NCBI GenBank assembly: GCA_012719135.1
Contig: JAAYAW010000022.1
Span: forward strand, 1 to 57,037
Direction: 5' to 3'
Source of the DNA: Chloroflexota bacterium
Lineage (GTDB): Bacteria; Chloroflexota; Anaerolineae; UBA1429
Length of the DNA stretch: 57,037 bases
The translations under genes and the position numbers were made by a program. The notes beneath the pieces were generated by a model. The model saw only the letters and a list, made by a program, of their open reading frames with translations. It had not been told where the DNA came from and ran no database searches. Of this stretch, positions 24,979-35,415 are shown one piece after another (within the stretch, counting starts at the first letter, position 1; each line of letters opens with the position of its first letter).

Positions 24979-25572
24979 TTGGAGATTCACTTCTACCTCA
25001 TCAGAGAAGGCGACACGGACCCTTCGGGCGCAACCGACCCGTACAGCGCGCCGCTCACAGAGGCCGGCATAGCCAGCGTCAAGCGGTGGGCGACGATCGC
25101 TCGTGAGTGGCGCCTGGATATGCTCTGCGTGAGCACCCTTCGAGCGGCGCTCGATACGGGCGACCTCATCGAGCCCGGTACTGTCGGTGTGCGCTGGGAT
25201 CTGACCGAGCTGGATGACCTGGCCCTTGACGACCTCAACTATGACCCTCGGGCAACACACCTGGTCTCCACCTGGACGGATGAGCAGATGGAGCAAGGGC
25301 TCATCTCGTTATGGACCCGCCTGACCGCAGCTTACGCCCGCATTCTGCTGTACGCAGAGACCTACAACCTGCACGCCGTGGGCATCGTCGCCTCCGAACG
25401 GGTACTGAATCTCCTGCTCCTAAACTGGCTGGGGGCGGATTGGAGACAGGCGCGTCACGTGCGCCTGTCCTTTGCCGGTTCTCCGGTGTGCCGCGTCACT
25501 CTCGCAGACGAGAAGGGCGCGACGATAGAGTGGCTCGCCCCTCCCCCGCTGCCGGCGGAGGAGTCTACATGA
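24979..25572 (+). CDS. Histidine-phosphatase-fold protein without catalytic histidines
   Basis: A 197-residue protein that lines up with the phosphoglycerate-mutase/histidine phosphatase family. It has the N-terminal strand FYLIREGDT, the PLTEAG turn, CVSTLRAALDTG in place of the SPLxRAxxTA motif, and IVASERVLNLLLLNWL near the C-terminus. The phospho-accepting His of RHG is Glu10 (REG), and the second catalytic His (normally SHG) is also Glu (SER). So the fold seems kept while both histidines are lost, which should abolish the usual chemistry. It could bind a ligand or have a new activity. The TTG start follows GAGGAG. The stop overlaps the next start as ATGA, implying coupling. Confidence 0.65.
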   Translation: MEIHFYLIREGDTDPSGATDPYSAPLTEAGIASVKRWATIAREWRLDMLCVSTLRAALDTGDLIEPGTVGVRWDLTELDDLALDDLNYDPRATHLVSTWTDEQMEQGLISLWTRLTAAYARILLYAETYNLHAVGIVASERVLNLLLLNWLGADWRQARHVRLSFAGSPVCRVTLADEKGATIEWLAPPPLPAEEST

Positions 25573-26708
25573 GCGCAGAGAGCCTTCGCGTCGGGATTGT
25601 GGGTTGCGGGGGAATCGCCCGCAACCATCACGTGCCGAGTTACCTGGCAACCGGGCGCGCGCGAATCGTAGCGGCCTGCGACGTCGATCGTACCGCGGTG
25701 GAGGCCGTCAAGGCGCTGGTGGATACGATCGAGTATGTGCACACCGACTATGGTGCCTTCCTGCGTGAGGCGGAGGTCGACCTCCTCTCCATCAGTACGA
25801 GCAACGAAATGCACCATCCTGTCGCGATGGCGGCCATGGATCGCGGGCTGGATCTGTACTGCGAAAAGCCCATGGCACTGACCCTGGCGCAGGCGCGCGA
25901 GATGATGGCCGCAGCAGAGCGCGCTGGGGTTCGCACAGGGGTCAACTTTAGCCACCGGCGTACCCCGGCCTCGCTGCTCGTCAAGGAAATCCTGGATTCC
26001 GGCGCCCTGGGAGAGATCTACCATGTATCGGCGCTGTACGCGGCGGGATCGCCCGCCTATGCGGATGGTCCCGGTACCTGGCGCCACGATAGAAACAGAG
26101 CCGGGTTTGGTGGCCTCGGAGACATGGGAAGCCACATGCTGGATATGGTCAGCTGGTGGTTGGGAAGTAAGGTGTCGCGTGTGGCGGCCACCATGAGGAC
26201 CTTTGTGCCCGAGCGCATCGACCGCGCCACGGGCAGGTCGATGCGAGTGACCACCGAGGACGAAGGTTTGGTTCTTGTGGAGTTCGATAGCGGTGCCCTC
26301 GGGCACCTGTGTGGCAGCTATACCTTCACGGGGCGCGGCTATGATCAGCGGGCAGAGATCTATGGTGCACGCGGCGGGCTGATGTACGATCAGCAACATG
26401 CCCACCAACTCAAGGTGTATCTGCCCGAGGAGGCGCTCAAGGCCTACACCGTCACCGAGAGGGGCGGTACTGCCGACAATCCATATGCGACCATTCTCGT
26501 GCCTGAGCGGCTACACGGGCGGCTCCCAGGCGGTAGCCTGCCACGGCGGACCGTGCTGATGGACTTTGTCGATGCCTGCCTGGCCGAGGGCCCCTTTGCC
26601 TTTGAGCCCGGTTTCCGTGAGGGTCTCGCTGTTCAGGAGATACTCGAAGCGATTCGCATGGCAGACGAGACTGGCCGCTGGGTCGGTCTGCCGCGGGGCC
26701 AGGGGTGA
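25569..26708 (+). CDS. Gfo/Idh/MocA-family oxidoreductase
   Basis: A 379-residue NAD(P)-dependent sugar or cyclitol dehydrogenase-like protein. The Rossmann motif is VGIVGCGGIARNHH. The catalytic EKP motif (CEKPMALT) is intact, unlike in the homologue at 5066. The substrate loop GFGGLGDMGSHMLD carries the conserved Asp and His. The ATG at 25569 overlaps the previous stop by four bases, behind GGAGGAG. The AOR gene follows 59 bases later. The combination suggests oxidation of a sugar to an aldehyde or lactone and further electron transfer to ferredoxin, but no substrate is evident. Confidence 0.9.
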   Translation: MSAESLRVGIVGCGGIARNHHVPSYLATGRARIVAACDVDRTAVEAVKALVDTIEYVHTDYGAFLREAEVDLLSISTSNEMHHPVAMAAMDRGLDLYCEKPMALTLAQAREMMAAAERAGVRTGVNFSHRRTPASLLVKEILDSGALGEIYHVSALYAAGSPAYADGPGTWRHDRNRAGFGGLGDMGSHMLDMVSWWLGSKVSRVAATMRTFVPERIDRATGRSMRVTTEDEGLVLVEFDSGALGHLCGSYTFTGRGYDQRAEIYGARGGLMYDQQHAHQLKVYLPEEALKAYTVTERGGTADNPYATILVPERLHGRLPGGSLPRRTVLMDFVDACLAEGPFAFEPGFREGLAVQEILEAIRMADETGRWVGLPRGQG

Positions 26709-26767
26709 GTAGCCTGGCGCCCGTGCTCGTCGCGCGAAACGGGGCTGGCTGTTGGAGGTAGAGAGCG

Positions 26768-28645
26768 TTGGTGTTTGGACACTGGGGCAAAGGTCTGCGC
26801 GTGAACTTGGCTACAGGGGACATCGCCGTAGAGCCGCTGGATGAGAGCTGGCTGCGCCGGTACGTGGGCGGTTGGGGTTTTATCGGCTACTACCTGCTGA
26901 AGGAGGTTCCTCGGGGCGCCGATCCGCTCGGGCCTGACAACCGGTTGATCTATGCAACGGGTCCCGTCACCGGGCACAGCGTGGCAGGCGGCGGCCGTCA
27001 CATGATCGGTGCCCGTTCGCCACTTACCGGGGGCTTTGCGGCCTCCGAGTGTGGAGGATACTTTGGCGCAGAACTCAAGCGCGCCGGATGGGATCTTGTC
27101 GTGTTTGAGGGGATCTCGCCGCGTCCCGTGTACGTCTGGATCGAAGACGATCACGTCGAGCTGCGCTCGGCTGAGCACTTGTGGGGCCTCGAGACGGGCC
27201 CGGTACAGCAGCGCATCCGCGAGGAGCTTGGCGACAGGGCCATACGGGTCAGCCAGTGCGGACCGGCGGGAGAGCGCTTGGTGGCGCTCTCCAACGTGAT
27301 GCACGATCTCACGCGGGCGGCGGGCCGTACCGGGCTCGGCGCGGTGATGGGCTCACGAAAGCTCAGGGCTGTGGCCGTGCGCGGCCACCAGCGGCCTCCC
27401 GCGAGCGATCCAGAACACCTGCGGGAGATGTCGCGCTGGTTCCGTGACCACTATATGGAGACCAGTTCAGCCGCCTATGCCGAGGGTGGGACACCGCGCA
27501 TGGTCAGGATCAATCAGCAACTCGGTGGCCTCCCCACGCGCAACTTCCAGGAGGGCGTGTTCGAGGGCTATGAGTCTCTGACCGTGGAGGCCCTGCAAGA
27601 GCGCGTCATGATTGGGCGGGACACCTGTTACGGATGCCCCATCCGCTGTAAATGGATCGCCAAGGTGGAAAGCGATCGCTACAGCGTTGATCCTGCTTAC
27701 GGTGGACCGGAGTACGAGACGATCGCTGCTTTTGGTTCGCTATGCGGAAGTGATGACATCGAGGCCGTGGCGATGGCCAATCAGCGATGTAACGCGCTGG
27801 GATTGGACACGATCGGGACCGGCGCGACCATCTCCTTCGCGATGGAGTGCTACGAGCGCGGCCTCCTCGGCCCTGCCGAGACGGACGGGCTCGAGTTGGG
27901 CTTTGGCAACGTTGAAGCGATGCTGGCCATGATCGAACGCATCGGGCATCGAGAGGGATTGGGGGATCTGCTTGCGGACGGATCGCGCCGGGCCGCGGAG
28001 CGAATTGGCGGCGAGGCTCTCGAGTATGCCGTCCAGATCAAGGGACAGGAAGTGGCGATGCACGACCCTCGGGTCAAGTACGGCCATGGGATAGGGATCG
28101 CCACCTCCCCCACCGGTGCGGACCACATGAACTCTGTGCACGATAACGGCTTCCAGACCGTCGGTGGTATCTACGATCTCAAGCCACTGGGAGTTCTCGA
28201 GCCGCTGCCGTACGACGATCTCAGCGTGGCCAAAATGGCCATGCTGAGGCGTGCGATTGTCTGGCGCATCCAGTACAACCTCACAGGGATCTGCATGTTC
28301 CAGGCCTGGACGCCCGGCCAGGTGGCGGAGCTCGTGGGTTCCATTACGGGCTGGAACACTTCCGTCATGGAGATCTGGCTCGCGAGCGAGCGCGCCTTGA
28401 ACATGGCCCGCGCCTTTAACGCGCGCGAGGGGTTTGGGCTCGAGGACGATCTCATCCATCCGCGTTTCACGCGCCCCCTGCCCTCTGGCCCCGTCGCAGG
28501 GAAGGGGTTCACCGTGGAGCAGTTCAAGGAGGCCATGGCCACGTACTACCGGTTGATGGGCTGGGATTCCACCACGGCTGCTCCAACGCGCGCCAAGCTT
28601 CAGGAGCTGGATCTCGCCTGGGTCGCCGACGAGTTGGGGCTGTAG
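26768..28645 (+). CDS. Aldehyde:ferredoxin oxidoreductase family protein (AOR 1)
   Basis: A 625-residue tungsten or molybdenum bis-pterin enzyme expected to oxidise an aldehyde to a carboxylate with ferredoxin as acceptor. The N-terminal domain carries VGGWGFIGYYL, GGGRHMIGARSPLTGG and RTGLGAVMGSRKLRAV, which hold the pterins. The [4Fe-4S] ligands are Cys287, Cys290 and Cys294 (CYGCPIRC) plus Cys509 (LTGICMF), the same spacing as in archaeal AOR. The start is TTG 26768 with GGAGG nine bases upstream. It closes the tpiA-to-AOR run. A cofactor-maturation gene is not in the window. The aldehyde substrate is unknown. Confidence 0.92.
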   Translation: MVFGHWGKGLRVNLATGDIAVEPLDESWLRRYVGGWGFIGYYLLKEVPRGADPLGPDNRLIYATGPVTGHSVAGGGRHMIGARSPLTGGFAASECGGYFGAELKRAGWDLVVFEGISPRPVYVWIEDDHVELRSAEHLWGLETGPVQQRIREELGDRAIRVSQCGPAGERLVALSNVMHDLTRAAGRTGLGAVMGSRKLRAVAVRGHQRPPASDPEHLREMSRWFRDHYMETSSAAYAEGGTPRMVRINQQLGGLPTRNFQEGVFEGYESLTVEALQERVMIGRDTCYGCPIRCKWIAKVESDRYSVDPAYGGPEYETIAAFGSLCGSDDIEAVAMANQRCNALGLDTIGTGATISFAMECYERGLLGPAETDGLELGFGNVEAMLAMIERIGHREGLGDLLADGSRRAAERIGGEALEYAVQIKGQEVAMHDPRVKYGHGIGIATSPTGADHMNSVHDNGFQTVGGIYDLKPLGVLEPLPYDDLSVAKMAMLRRAIVWRIQYNLTGICMFQAWTPGQVAELVGSITGWNTSVMEIWLASERALNMARAFNAREGFGLEDDLIHPRFTRPLPSGPVAGKGFTVEQFKEAMATYYRLMGWDSTTAAPTRAKLQELDLAWVADELGL

Positions 28646-28708
28646 CGCGCCGCAGGCGGGCCTTGCGCTCTCTGGTCGGACACGTTCTCGGTGATAGCGT
28701 CGATGCTC

Positions 28709-28737
28709 TGGCACAGCCCGCCCTTCGGGCTATGCCA
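28709..28737. terminator. Hairpin between AOR 1 and alpha-mannosidase
   Basis: TGGCA and AGCCCG on the left pair with CGGGCT and TGCCA on the right, with one C-A mismatch and a CCCTT loop. It overlaps the mannosidase stop codon (28730-28732). There is no U-tract, but its place between convergent genes fits a terminator. Confidence 0.45.
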
Positions 28738-31700
28738 GGACCAGCCGTATGGTCTTGATCTCGAACGGACGGAATGCCAGAGCTATCTTCTGGCCGTCCT
28801 GCACAGCCAGTGGGTCGCCTCCCTGCTCCAGCATGTCGGTGGCACGGGCACTACGCAAGCGGAGAGACGAGCTGAGCGTGCAGCGTGTTGCCGTCCGGCG
28901 GGCCTCGTACAGCCGCAGCACCAGGTCCTGGGAGCCGTCCTCAGCCGGCTTTATCGCCTCAATGACGACGCCCGGATGGTCGATGGCAAACAGCGAACGG
29001 TGCCCTGCATCTCCAGGCATGGCCGACACCGGTGTGTTCAGTTCGTAGGCGTCGTGCACAAGGCTGCTCTCCACCAGCGGGCCCTGCCAGGCCGTAAAGG
29101 CATAGGTAAACGCCTGGGTGCCCCGGTCAGCGGACATATCCGGCGCCATCGCGGACTTGAGCAGGGTGAGCCGGATCTCCTGGCCGTCTACACTGATTCC
29201 GTACTTGCAGTCATTGAGAATGGCGCAGCCTCGCCCCGGCTCGGCGAGCGCTGTCCACTTGTGGTTGGCTACTTCAAAGCGATCGGCATCATATGGACGG
29301 GAGCGGTGGTTCGGCCGCGCCAGGTGGCCGAACTGAATCTCGTGGATGGCCTCTTGAGCATAGATGTCGACTGGAAAAACCACCTTGAGCAGCTTGTGTC
29401 GCTCTTGCCAGTCGATCTCCGTCGCGAACTCGATCACGCGGCTGTTCTCCCGGAGCGTGATCTGCTGAACCATGGTAGAGTGGTGTAACCGGCGGCTGAT
29501 CCGTACCGATCCATACAGCGGGCCGCTGGCCACCGGCTCGACCGACGCACTCTCGTCCAGCGGAACCGGCAGCTCGGCATACATGCTGTCGAGATCCCAG
29601 GCGTCCCATCCGGTAGGCACGTCTTTGTACAGCGCCATTCTGTTTCCGGTTCCAGAGAGCAACTCCCGACCCTGCTCCTTGTCATAGATCGAGGAGAACT
29701 CGCCGCGCTCGTTCATCTCAATCCTGAGCAGACTATTCTCCAACCCGCTGGCTGTGGCCGTCACCATGCCCTTGCCCTCTATTTCAACGGCAGGAAGCAA
29801 CGTCGTCCAGCCCATCGAGGGTATCTCTGCCTCTACGCACACCCGTTCGCCGCAGTGCTGGGTGGGGAGAATCTCGCCGGTGACGGTCTGCGCTCCGAGC
29901 CAATCCTCAGGGAGGGTGACGAGCGCTGACCGGGTCCAGTTGAGCGAGTTGAAGAGCGTGAGGCCCTGCCCTTTGCTCACCAACGAACTCTGGGCGTCCC
30001 GCGCTATGGCAGCAGCAGCGGTGAGGACCTCACCATGGGCGGCCTCCGCCTCAGCATACACCCGGTGAATGGAAGACCCCGGGATGATGTCATGGAACTG
30101 GTTGAGCAGCACGGTCCGCCAGGCCTCGTGAAGGGCGGCGCGCGGGGCCGGGGTCGCTGCCAGCGCCTGAGCGGCCGACGCCCAGATCTCCGCCTCGCGC
30201 AGGCCAAACTCGGACTTGCGGTTGCCGCGCTTCGTGCGCGCCTGCGACGTCAGCGTGCCTCGGTGGCACTGAAAGTACAGCTCGCCCACGTATCGTGCCG
30301 GGGGTATGCCGCGCTCGATCAGATCCTCGAAATAGCTCTGCGGTGCGGCGATCCGTGTCAGGGGCATCCCCTCCAGATCGGCGCTACGCGTCAGGTACTC
30401 GAGGTGATCCCGCGTCGGCCCACCTCCACCATCTCCCCAGCCAAAGGGCACCAGGCGAGTCGAGAGGTCATCTTTCTGCACCCGCTGAGTCCACCGCTGG
30501 ATGAGAGCAACGGGATCCGCCTCCGAGTTATAGTCATTGGTCAGGTGCACCAGCACCGTCGATCCGTCGATGCCCTCCCAGGTGAAGGTGTTGTACGGGA
30601 ACGGATCTCCCCCGTTGTACGCCCAAAAGATCTTGGCGGTGGAAAAATAGCGGATGCCACAGCCAGCCATGATCTGGGGAAGGCTGCCCGAGTATCCGAA
30701 CACATCCGGAAGCCAGAGCAACTGGGAATCCACGGCGAACTCTTTTTGAAAGAACGCCTTGCCGTAAAGGAACTGCCGGATCAGGCTCTCCCCACCGGAA
30801 AGGTTCGTGTCCGCCTCGACCCACATGCCCCCGTCGACAATCCACTGGCCTGCCGCCACGGCCTCTTTGATCCGCGCGTAGAGGTCTGGATGGCGCTCTT
30901 TCATCCACCAGTAGAGGTGTGCCTGGCTCTGCAGATACCGGTACTCTGGGTACTCTTCCATCAGCGCCAGTTGCGTGCCAAAGGTACGTACGCACTTGCG
31001 CTCGGTCTCTGCCAGATGCCAGAGCCAGGCGACGTCGATATGGGAATGCCCGATCATGAACAGCGTTGGGGCGGTGTCGCCGTTGTGCGCTCGGAGCTGC
31101 GGGGCCAGGCGCTTGCGCGCGGCGCTCGCCGAGGCGAGCATCTCATCGTACGGCAACTCGGGGTCATAGATGAGGGTGAAATCTTTCAGGGCGCGATCGA
31201 TCTCGACCACGCGCAGGGATTCCTGATCGATATTCTCTCTCAGCCGGTAGAGCGTCTCTACATCGAGCCAGAGCTGGTAGAGCTGTTCCTCCCAGATGCC
31301 GTAGGTGGTGTGTCCCACCGTGGCCTGCGTTTCCGGCGGCTCGGGGACCGACTCTATGCCCAGTGGATAGGGGCCCGGCCAGGACACGCGCGGGCCGTGC
31401 CCGGCATAGGCCTCCACCCAGATATCGTATCTCTTGTCTGGAATCGCCGCGTGGGCGATTGTGATGTGCCTGTGGTAGCGGTCGATGCCGCCGGCGGCCA
31501 CGCCGTCTACATAGACGGCGCTCTCGGCACCCACCTCGACCTCAAGGACCAGTCGCTGTCCCTCAGCCTCCGGCGGCGCGGTCAGTTGCCCGCTGAACCA
31601 GCCGTACTCCCATTTGGCTCCCCACCGCGTTCCGGCGGGCATTGGCCACCGGTCGTGCTGGCGTGCCTGGGGCAGCGTGAACATCTCCTGACTGACAAAG

Positions 31701-31798
31701 CCACTCCACTCCAGGCCGCCCACGGGCCGGTAGAACTGCAATGAGAGAACACGGCGCCAGTTATCCAGGCGGTGTCGCCATTCCAGGCTGAGAGCCAT
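28730..31798 (-). CDS. Alpha-mannosidase, glycoside hydrolase family 38
   Basis: A 1022-residue zinc glycosidase that trims alpha-linked mannose. An N-terminal beta domain (about 1-250) precedes the catalytic (beta/alpha)7 barrel. GHSHIDVAWLW holds the zinc His and Asp, and LWLPDVFGYSGSLPQI holds the nucleophile Asp. A three-helix bundle and long C-terminal beta-sandwich domains follow, as is usual for bacterial GH38. No signal peptide, so it is probably cytoplasmic and acts on imported oligosaccharides. GAGGAGG precedes the ATG. It is the third gene of an operon with proS and a URO-D-like gene, an unusual neighbourhood. Confidence 0.94.
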   Translation of the reverse strand: MALSLEWRHRLDNWRRVLSLQFYRPVGGLEWSGFVSQEMFTLPQARQHDRWPMPAGTRWGAKWEYGWFSGQLTAPPEAEGQRLVLEVEVGAESAVYVDGVAAGGIDRYHRHITIAHAAIPDKRYDIWVEAYAGHGPRVSWPGPYPLGIESVPEPPETQATVGHTTYGIWEEQLYQLWLDVETLYRLRENIDQESLRVVEIDRALKDFTLIYDPELPYDEMLASASAARKRLAPQLRAHNGDTAPTLFMIGHSHIDVAWLWHLAETERKCVRTFGTQLALMEEYPEYRYLQSQAHLYWWMKERHPDLYARIKEAVAAGQWIVDGGMWVEADTNLSGGESLIRQFLYGKAFFQKEFAVDSQLLWLPDVFGYSGSLPQIMAGCGIRYFSTAKIFWAYNGGDPFPYNTFTWEGIDGSTVLVHLTNDYNSEADPVALIQRWTQRVQKDDLSTRLVPFGWGDGGGGPTRDHLEYLTRSADLEGMPLTRIAAPQSYFEDLIERGIPPARYVGELYFQCHRGTLTSQARTKRGNRKSEFGLREAEIWASAAQALAATPAPRAALHEAWRTVLLNQFHDIIPGSSIHRVYAEAEAAHGEVLTAAAAIARDAQSSLVSKGQGLTLFNSLNWTRSALVTLPEDWLGAQTVTGEILPTQHCGERVCVEAEIPSMGWTTLLPAVEIEGKGMVTATASGLENSLLRIEMNERGEFSSIYDKEQGRELLSGTGNRMALYKDVPTGWDAWDLDSMYAELPVPLDESASVEPVASGPLYGSVRISRRLHHSTMVQQITLRENSRVIEFATEIDWQERHKLLKVVFPVDIYAQEAIHEIQFGHLARPNHRSRPYDADRFEVANHKWTALAEPGRGCAILNDCKYGISVDGQEIRLTLLKSAMAPDMSADRGTQAFTYAFTAWQGPLVESSLVHDAYELNTPVSAMPGDAGHRSLFAIDHPGVVIEAIKPAEDGSQDLVLRLYEARRTATRCTLSSSLRLRSARATDMLEQGGDPLAVQDGQKIALAFRPFEIKTIRLVLA

Positions 31799-31859
31799 GG
31801 TCCTGTACCTCCTCGCACTCCGTACCCGATCGGGCAGACCTGCTGCTGGCGCAGTATGC

Positions 31860-33335
<1,476 letters not shown>

Positions 33336-34427
33336 TCAGTGATCGTAACGGCCCAGTCCCAGGCCGCGCTCAACAAAGTAGCAGTAGGTATCGTAACTCA
33401 CTGTATTCGGAATCGAATGATCGCTGTGTAGTACATAGCCGTAGTTACCTTTTACGATAGGTACCTTGGCCTCCAATTCGGCGTTTACGAGTGCGCTATC
33501 GTTGCTGTACAGCGTGCGCACATCGATTCCTCCCATAAACGAGAGCCTTTCGCCGTATTCCCTGTATAGCTTGAGTAGATCCATTCCTGCCTTGACCTCT
33601 ATCACCTGCAGGCAGTCGATGCCCGCCTCAATCATGTGCGGCAGTAGAGGTTCCACCATTCCGCAGGAATGCATGATGACCGGAAGCCCCTGGCTCTTGG
33701 CGAAGCGGATGGTATCGATGTGCCCAGGCTGAACGATCTCGCGATACATACGCGGGGACATGAACGGCCTTCCCTTAAAGCCCATATCCTCATAGTACCA
33801 GATGCCGTCGGGCCAGCCTTCGCGGGCAAAGAGGATCTCCTGCAGGGCGATCGTAAGGTTGGCGTACACGGCCACCATGTCCCGCACCCAACCTGGATCC
33901 AGCGCCATACCTAAGAGCATGTGTTCGTGGCCGCACAAGGGATGCATGAGCTCAAACACGTTTACGCCGGACCACGCAAAAAAGCGCCCATGCCGTCGCG
34001 CGCTTTCCCGTGCCCGCCGGTAGCCCATAAAGTCAATGCGGCGTTCGTCGGGCTCGAGCAGCCGTGGCCGGGCGACCTGCTCCCAGGTCTCCCGATCGCG
34101 TACCGCAAAGTCGACATGCTCCGGCGTGGCTTCGTGCAGCTTGTGGCGTCGAAGAAGGGCTCCGTTCCCATCGCGCGTGAGGATCGTCTCCTCGGTCTCT
34201 TCGATAATCTCAGGCACAGCGTCCAGGTCCGCCACCATGTTGAACGGCCAGTGCAGCGTGATATCCAGGCCAAAGTGATCGACCAGGTCCTCGCCAGGCT
34301 GGATGTGTCCAAGCTCGGTCCACGCCTGTTGCGTGTCGGTCCAAAAGTGCTCAAACAGGCCGACGCGATCGACCGGTTGTCTCTTGAGGATGTTCCCGAT
34401 CCGTTCGGCGCCCGTCATGGGCTGCAT
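33336..34427 (-). CDS. URO-D/MtaA-like methyltransferase-fold protein
   Basis: A 363-residue TIM barrel of the uroporphyrinogen decarboxylase superfamily. The motif VIMHSCGMVEPLLPHMIEAG contains the His-x-Cys-Gly zinc-ligand pattern of the MtaA/CmuA methyl-transfer branch. MGGIDVRTL and YYEDMGFKGRPFMSP are also characteristic. True heme-pathway HemE has no HxCG, so this is unlikely to be HemE. It may transfer methyl groups to or from a corrinoid or thiol, or act on methylated glycans. I start at the ATG at 34427, nine bases after AGGGGAG. proS follows 30 bases later. Such proteins are abundant in anaerobic saccharolytic bacteria. Confidence 0.75.
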   Translation of the reverse strand: MQPMTGAERIGNILKRQPVDRVGLFEHFWTDTQQAWTELGHIQPGEDLVDHFGLDITLHWPFNMVADLDAVPEIIEETEETILTRDGNGALLRRHKLHEATPEHVDFAVRDRETWEQVARPRLLEPDERRIDFMGYRRARESARRHGRFFAWSGVNVFELMHPLCGHEHMLLGMALDPGWVRDMVAVYANLTIALQEILFAREGWPDGIWYYEDMGFKGRPFMSPRMYREIVQPGHIDTIRFAKSQGLPVIMHSCGMVEPLLPHMIEAGIDCLQVIEVKAGMDLLKLYREYGERLSFMGGIDVRTLYSNDSALVNAELEAKVPIVKGNYGYVLHSDHSIPNTVSYDTYCYFVERGLGLGRYDH

Positions 34428-34474
34428 GCGTGTGTGCTCCCCTGGTGCGCAGGCCACAACTCTGTGTGAAGGCT

Positions 34475-34503
34475 ATGGTACCCTCGTCGGCGTGCACGAT
34501 CAA
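34475..34503 (-). promoter_or_regulatory. Promoter of the URO-D-like/proS/mannosidase operon
   Basis: TTGATC (34498-34503), a 17-base spacer and TACCAT (34475-34480) on the reverse strand. The -35 and spacing are like those of the PfkB promoter. Confidence 0.5.
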
Positions 34504-34520
34504 ATGCCGGCGCCGGTCGG

Positions 34521-34549
34521 TTGCGTGGGCTCTTTAGCCATACTACAAT
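34521..34549 (+). promoter_or_regulatory. Promoter of the amidohydrolase-glucokinase pair
   Basis: TTGCGT (34521-34526), a 17-base spacer and TACAAT (34544-34549). The leader of about 60 bases contains two copies of TGTTGCGG. Confidence 0.5.
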
Positions 34550-34614
34550 GGCCCTGTTCCGTGCTGCTCTTTGTTGCGGTCTGTTGCGGGCCCTGTTCTG
34601 TCGAGGAGGACACC

Positions 34615-35376
34615 ATGCGAATCGATGCCGATTGCCATCTCGCCGATCCAAGCAACGGCACAGGGATCGGGGCGGATGAACTCATCCGAAGGCTGGATGA
34701 GGTCAACGTGGACCGCGCGATCACCTGGCCGATGGTCTCGTACACGCGCGACATCGCGGCCGATAACGCGGCCATCTACCAGGCATGGCGTGCCCATCCA
34801 GAGCGGATCATCAGCTTTGGCGGCGTGAACCCGATGCTTGGCCTGAAGGTAGCCCAAGCCGAACTCAGGTGTTGCATAGAGGAGTATGGTGTCTGGGGCG
34901 TCAAGCTCAACGGTGCCCGGGACGGCTACTATGTAGATGACGTTCGGCTCGCCCTACCGTTGATCGAGATGATCGCGGAGGCCGGCCTGGTCCTCGCCTT
35001 TCACTGTGGCGCAAACGACTTTGAGCGTACGCATCCGTACCGAATCGCCAAGATCTCGGCCCAGTTCCCCGATCTCCGCCTGATGCTGGTGCATATGGGC
35101 GGTTCCGGCCTCCCGGATATCGCCGAGGCCGTGATGGATCTCGCCTCCAGCCACCCCAACTGGTACCTGATCGACTCCGAAGTGGAGTACCGCAAGATTC
35201 ATAGAGCGCTGGCACAGGTCGGGCCGGAGCGCATCTGCTATGGCAGCGATACGCCCTTCTGCCCGATGCGATTCGAGTGGGGCCTCCGGCAGGTAGTCTA
35301 CCAGGACCTGGAACCCGCCGAGCGTGAGATGGTCTTTGGCGGTAACATCGCGCGGATGCTGGGCATTCGCGCCTAA
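34615..35376 (+). CDS. Amidohydrolase-family TIM barrel (PF04909-like)
   Basis: A 253-residue metal-dependent hydrolase-like protein. The N-terminal metal motif reads DADCH, not the standard DxHxH. Later motifs are VLAFHCGAND, LMLVHMGGSG and ICYGSDTPFCP with the conserved Asp. Family members hydrolyse lactones, decarboxylate or hydrate small acids; the neighbouring glucokinase hints at a sugar lactone or sugar-acid substrate. GAGGAGG precedes the ATG at 34615; the longer upstream frame belongs to the promoter. It diverges from the URO-D-like operon. Confidence 0.8.
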   Translation: MRIDADCHLADPSNGTGIGADELIRRLDEVNVDRAITWPMVSYTRDIAADNAAIYQAWRAHPERIISFGGVNPMLGLKVAQAELRCCIEEYGVWGVKLNGARDGYYVDDVRLALPLIEMIAEAGLVLAFHCGANDFERTHPYRIAKISAQFPDLRLMLVHMGGSGLPDIAEAVMDLASSHPNWYLIDSEVEYRKIHRALAQVGPERICYGSDTPFCPMRFEWGLRQVVYQDLEPAEREMVFGGNIARMLGIRA

Positions 35377-35415
35377 CCCTTGTCGCCGGTAACGGCTCAC
35401 CCGCGGGAGGGTGCC

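Noticed and set aside
30035-31744. 569-codon open frame opposite the alpha-mannosidase
   Set aside because: It lies wholly antisense to a clear GH38 enzyme, lacks a ribosome site or domain, and is expected in GC-rich DNA.
33336-34427. HemE (uroporphyrinogen decarboxylase of heme synthesis)
   Set aside because: The HxCG motif and overall pattern fit the MtaA-like branch; no other heme genes are nearby.
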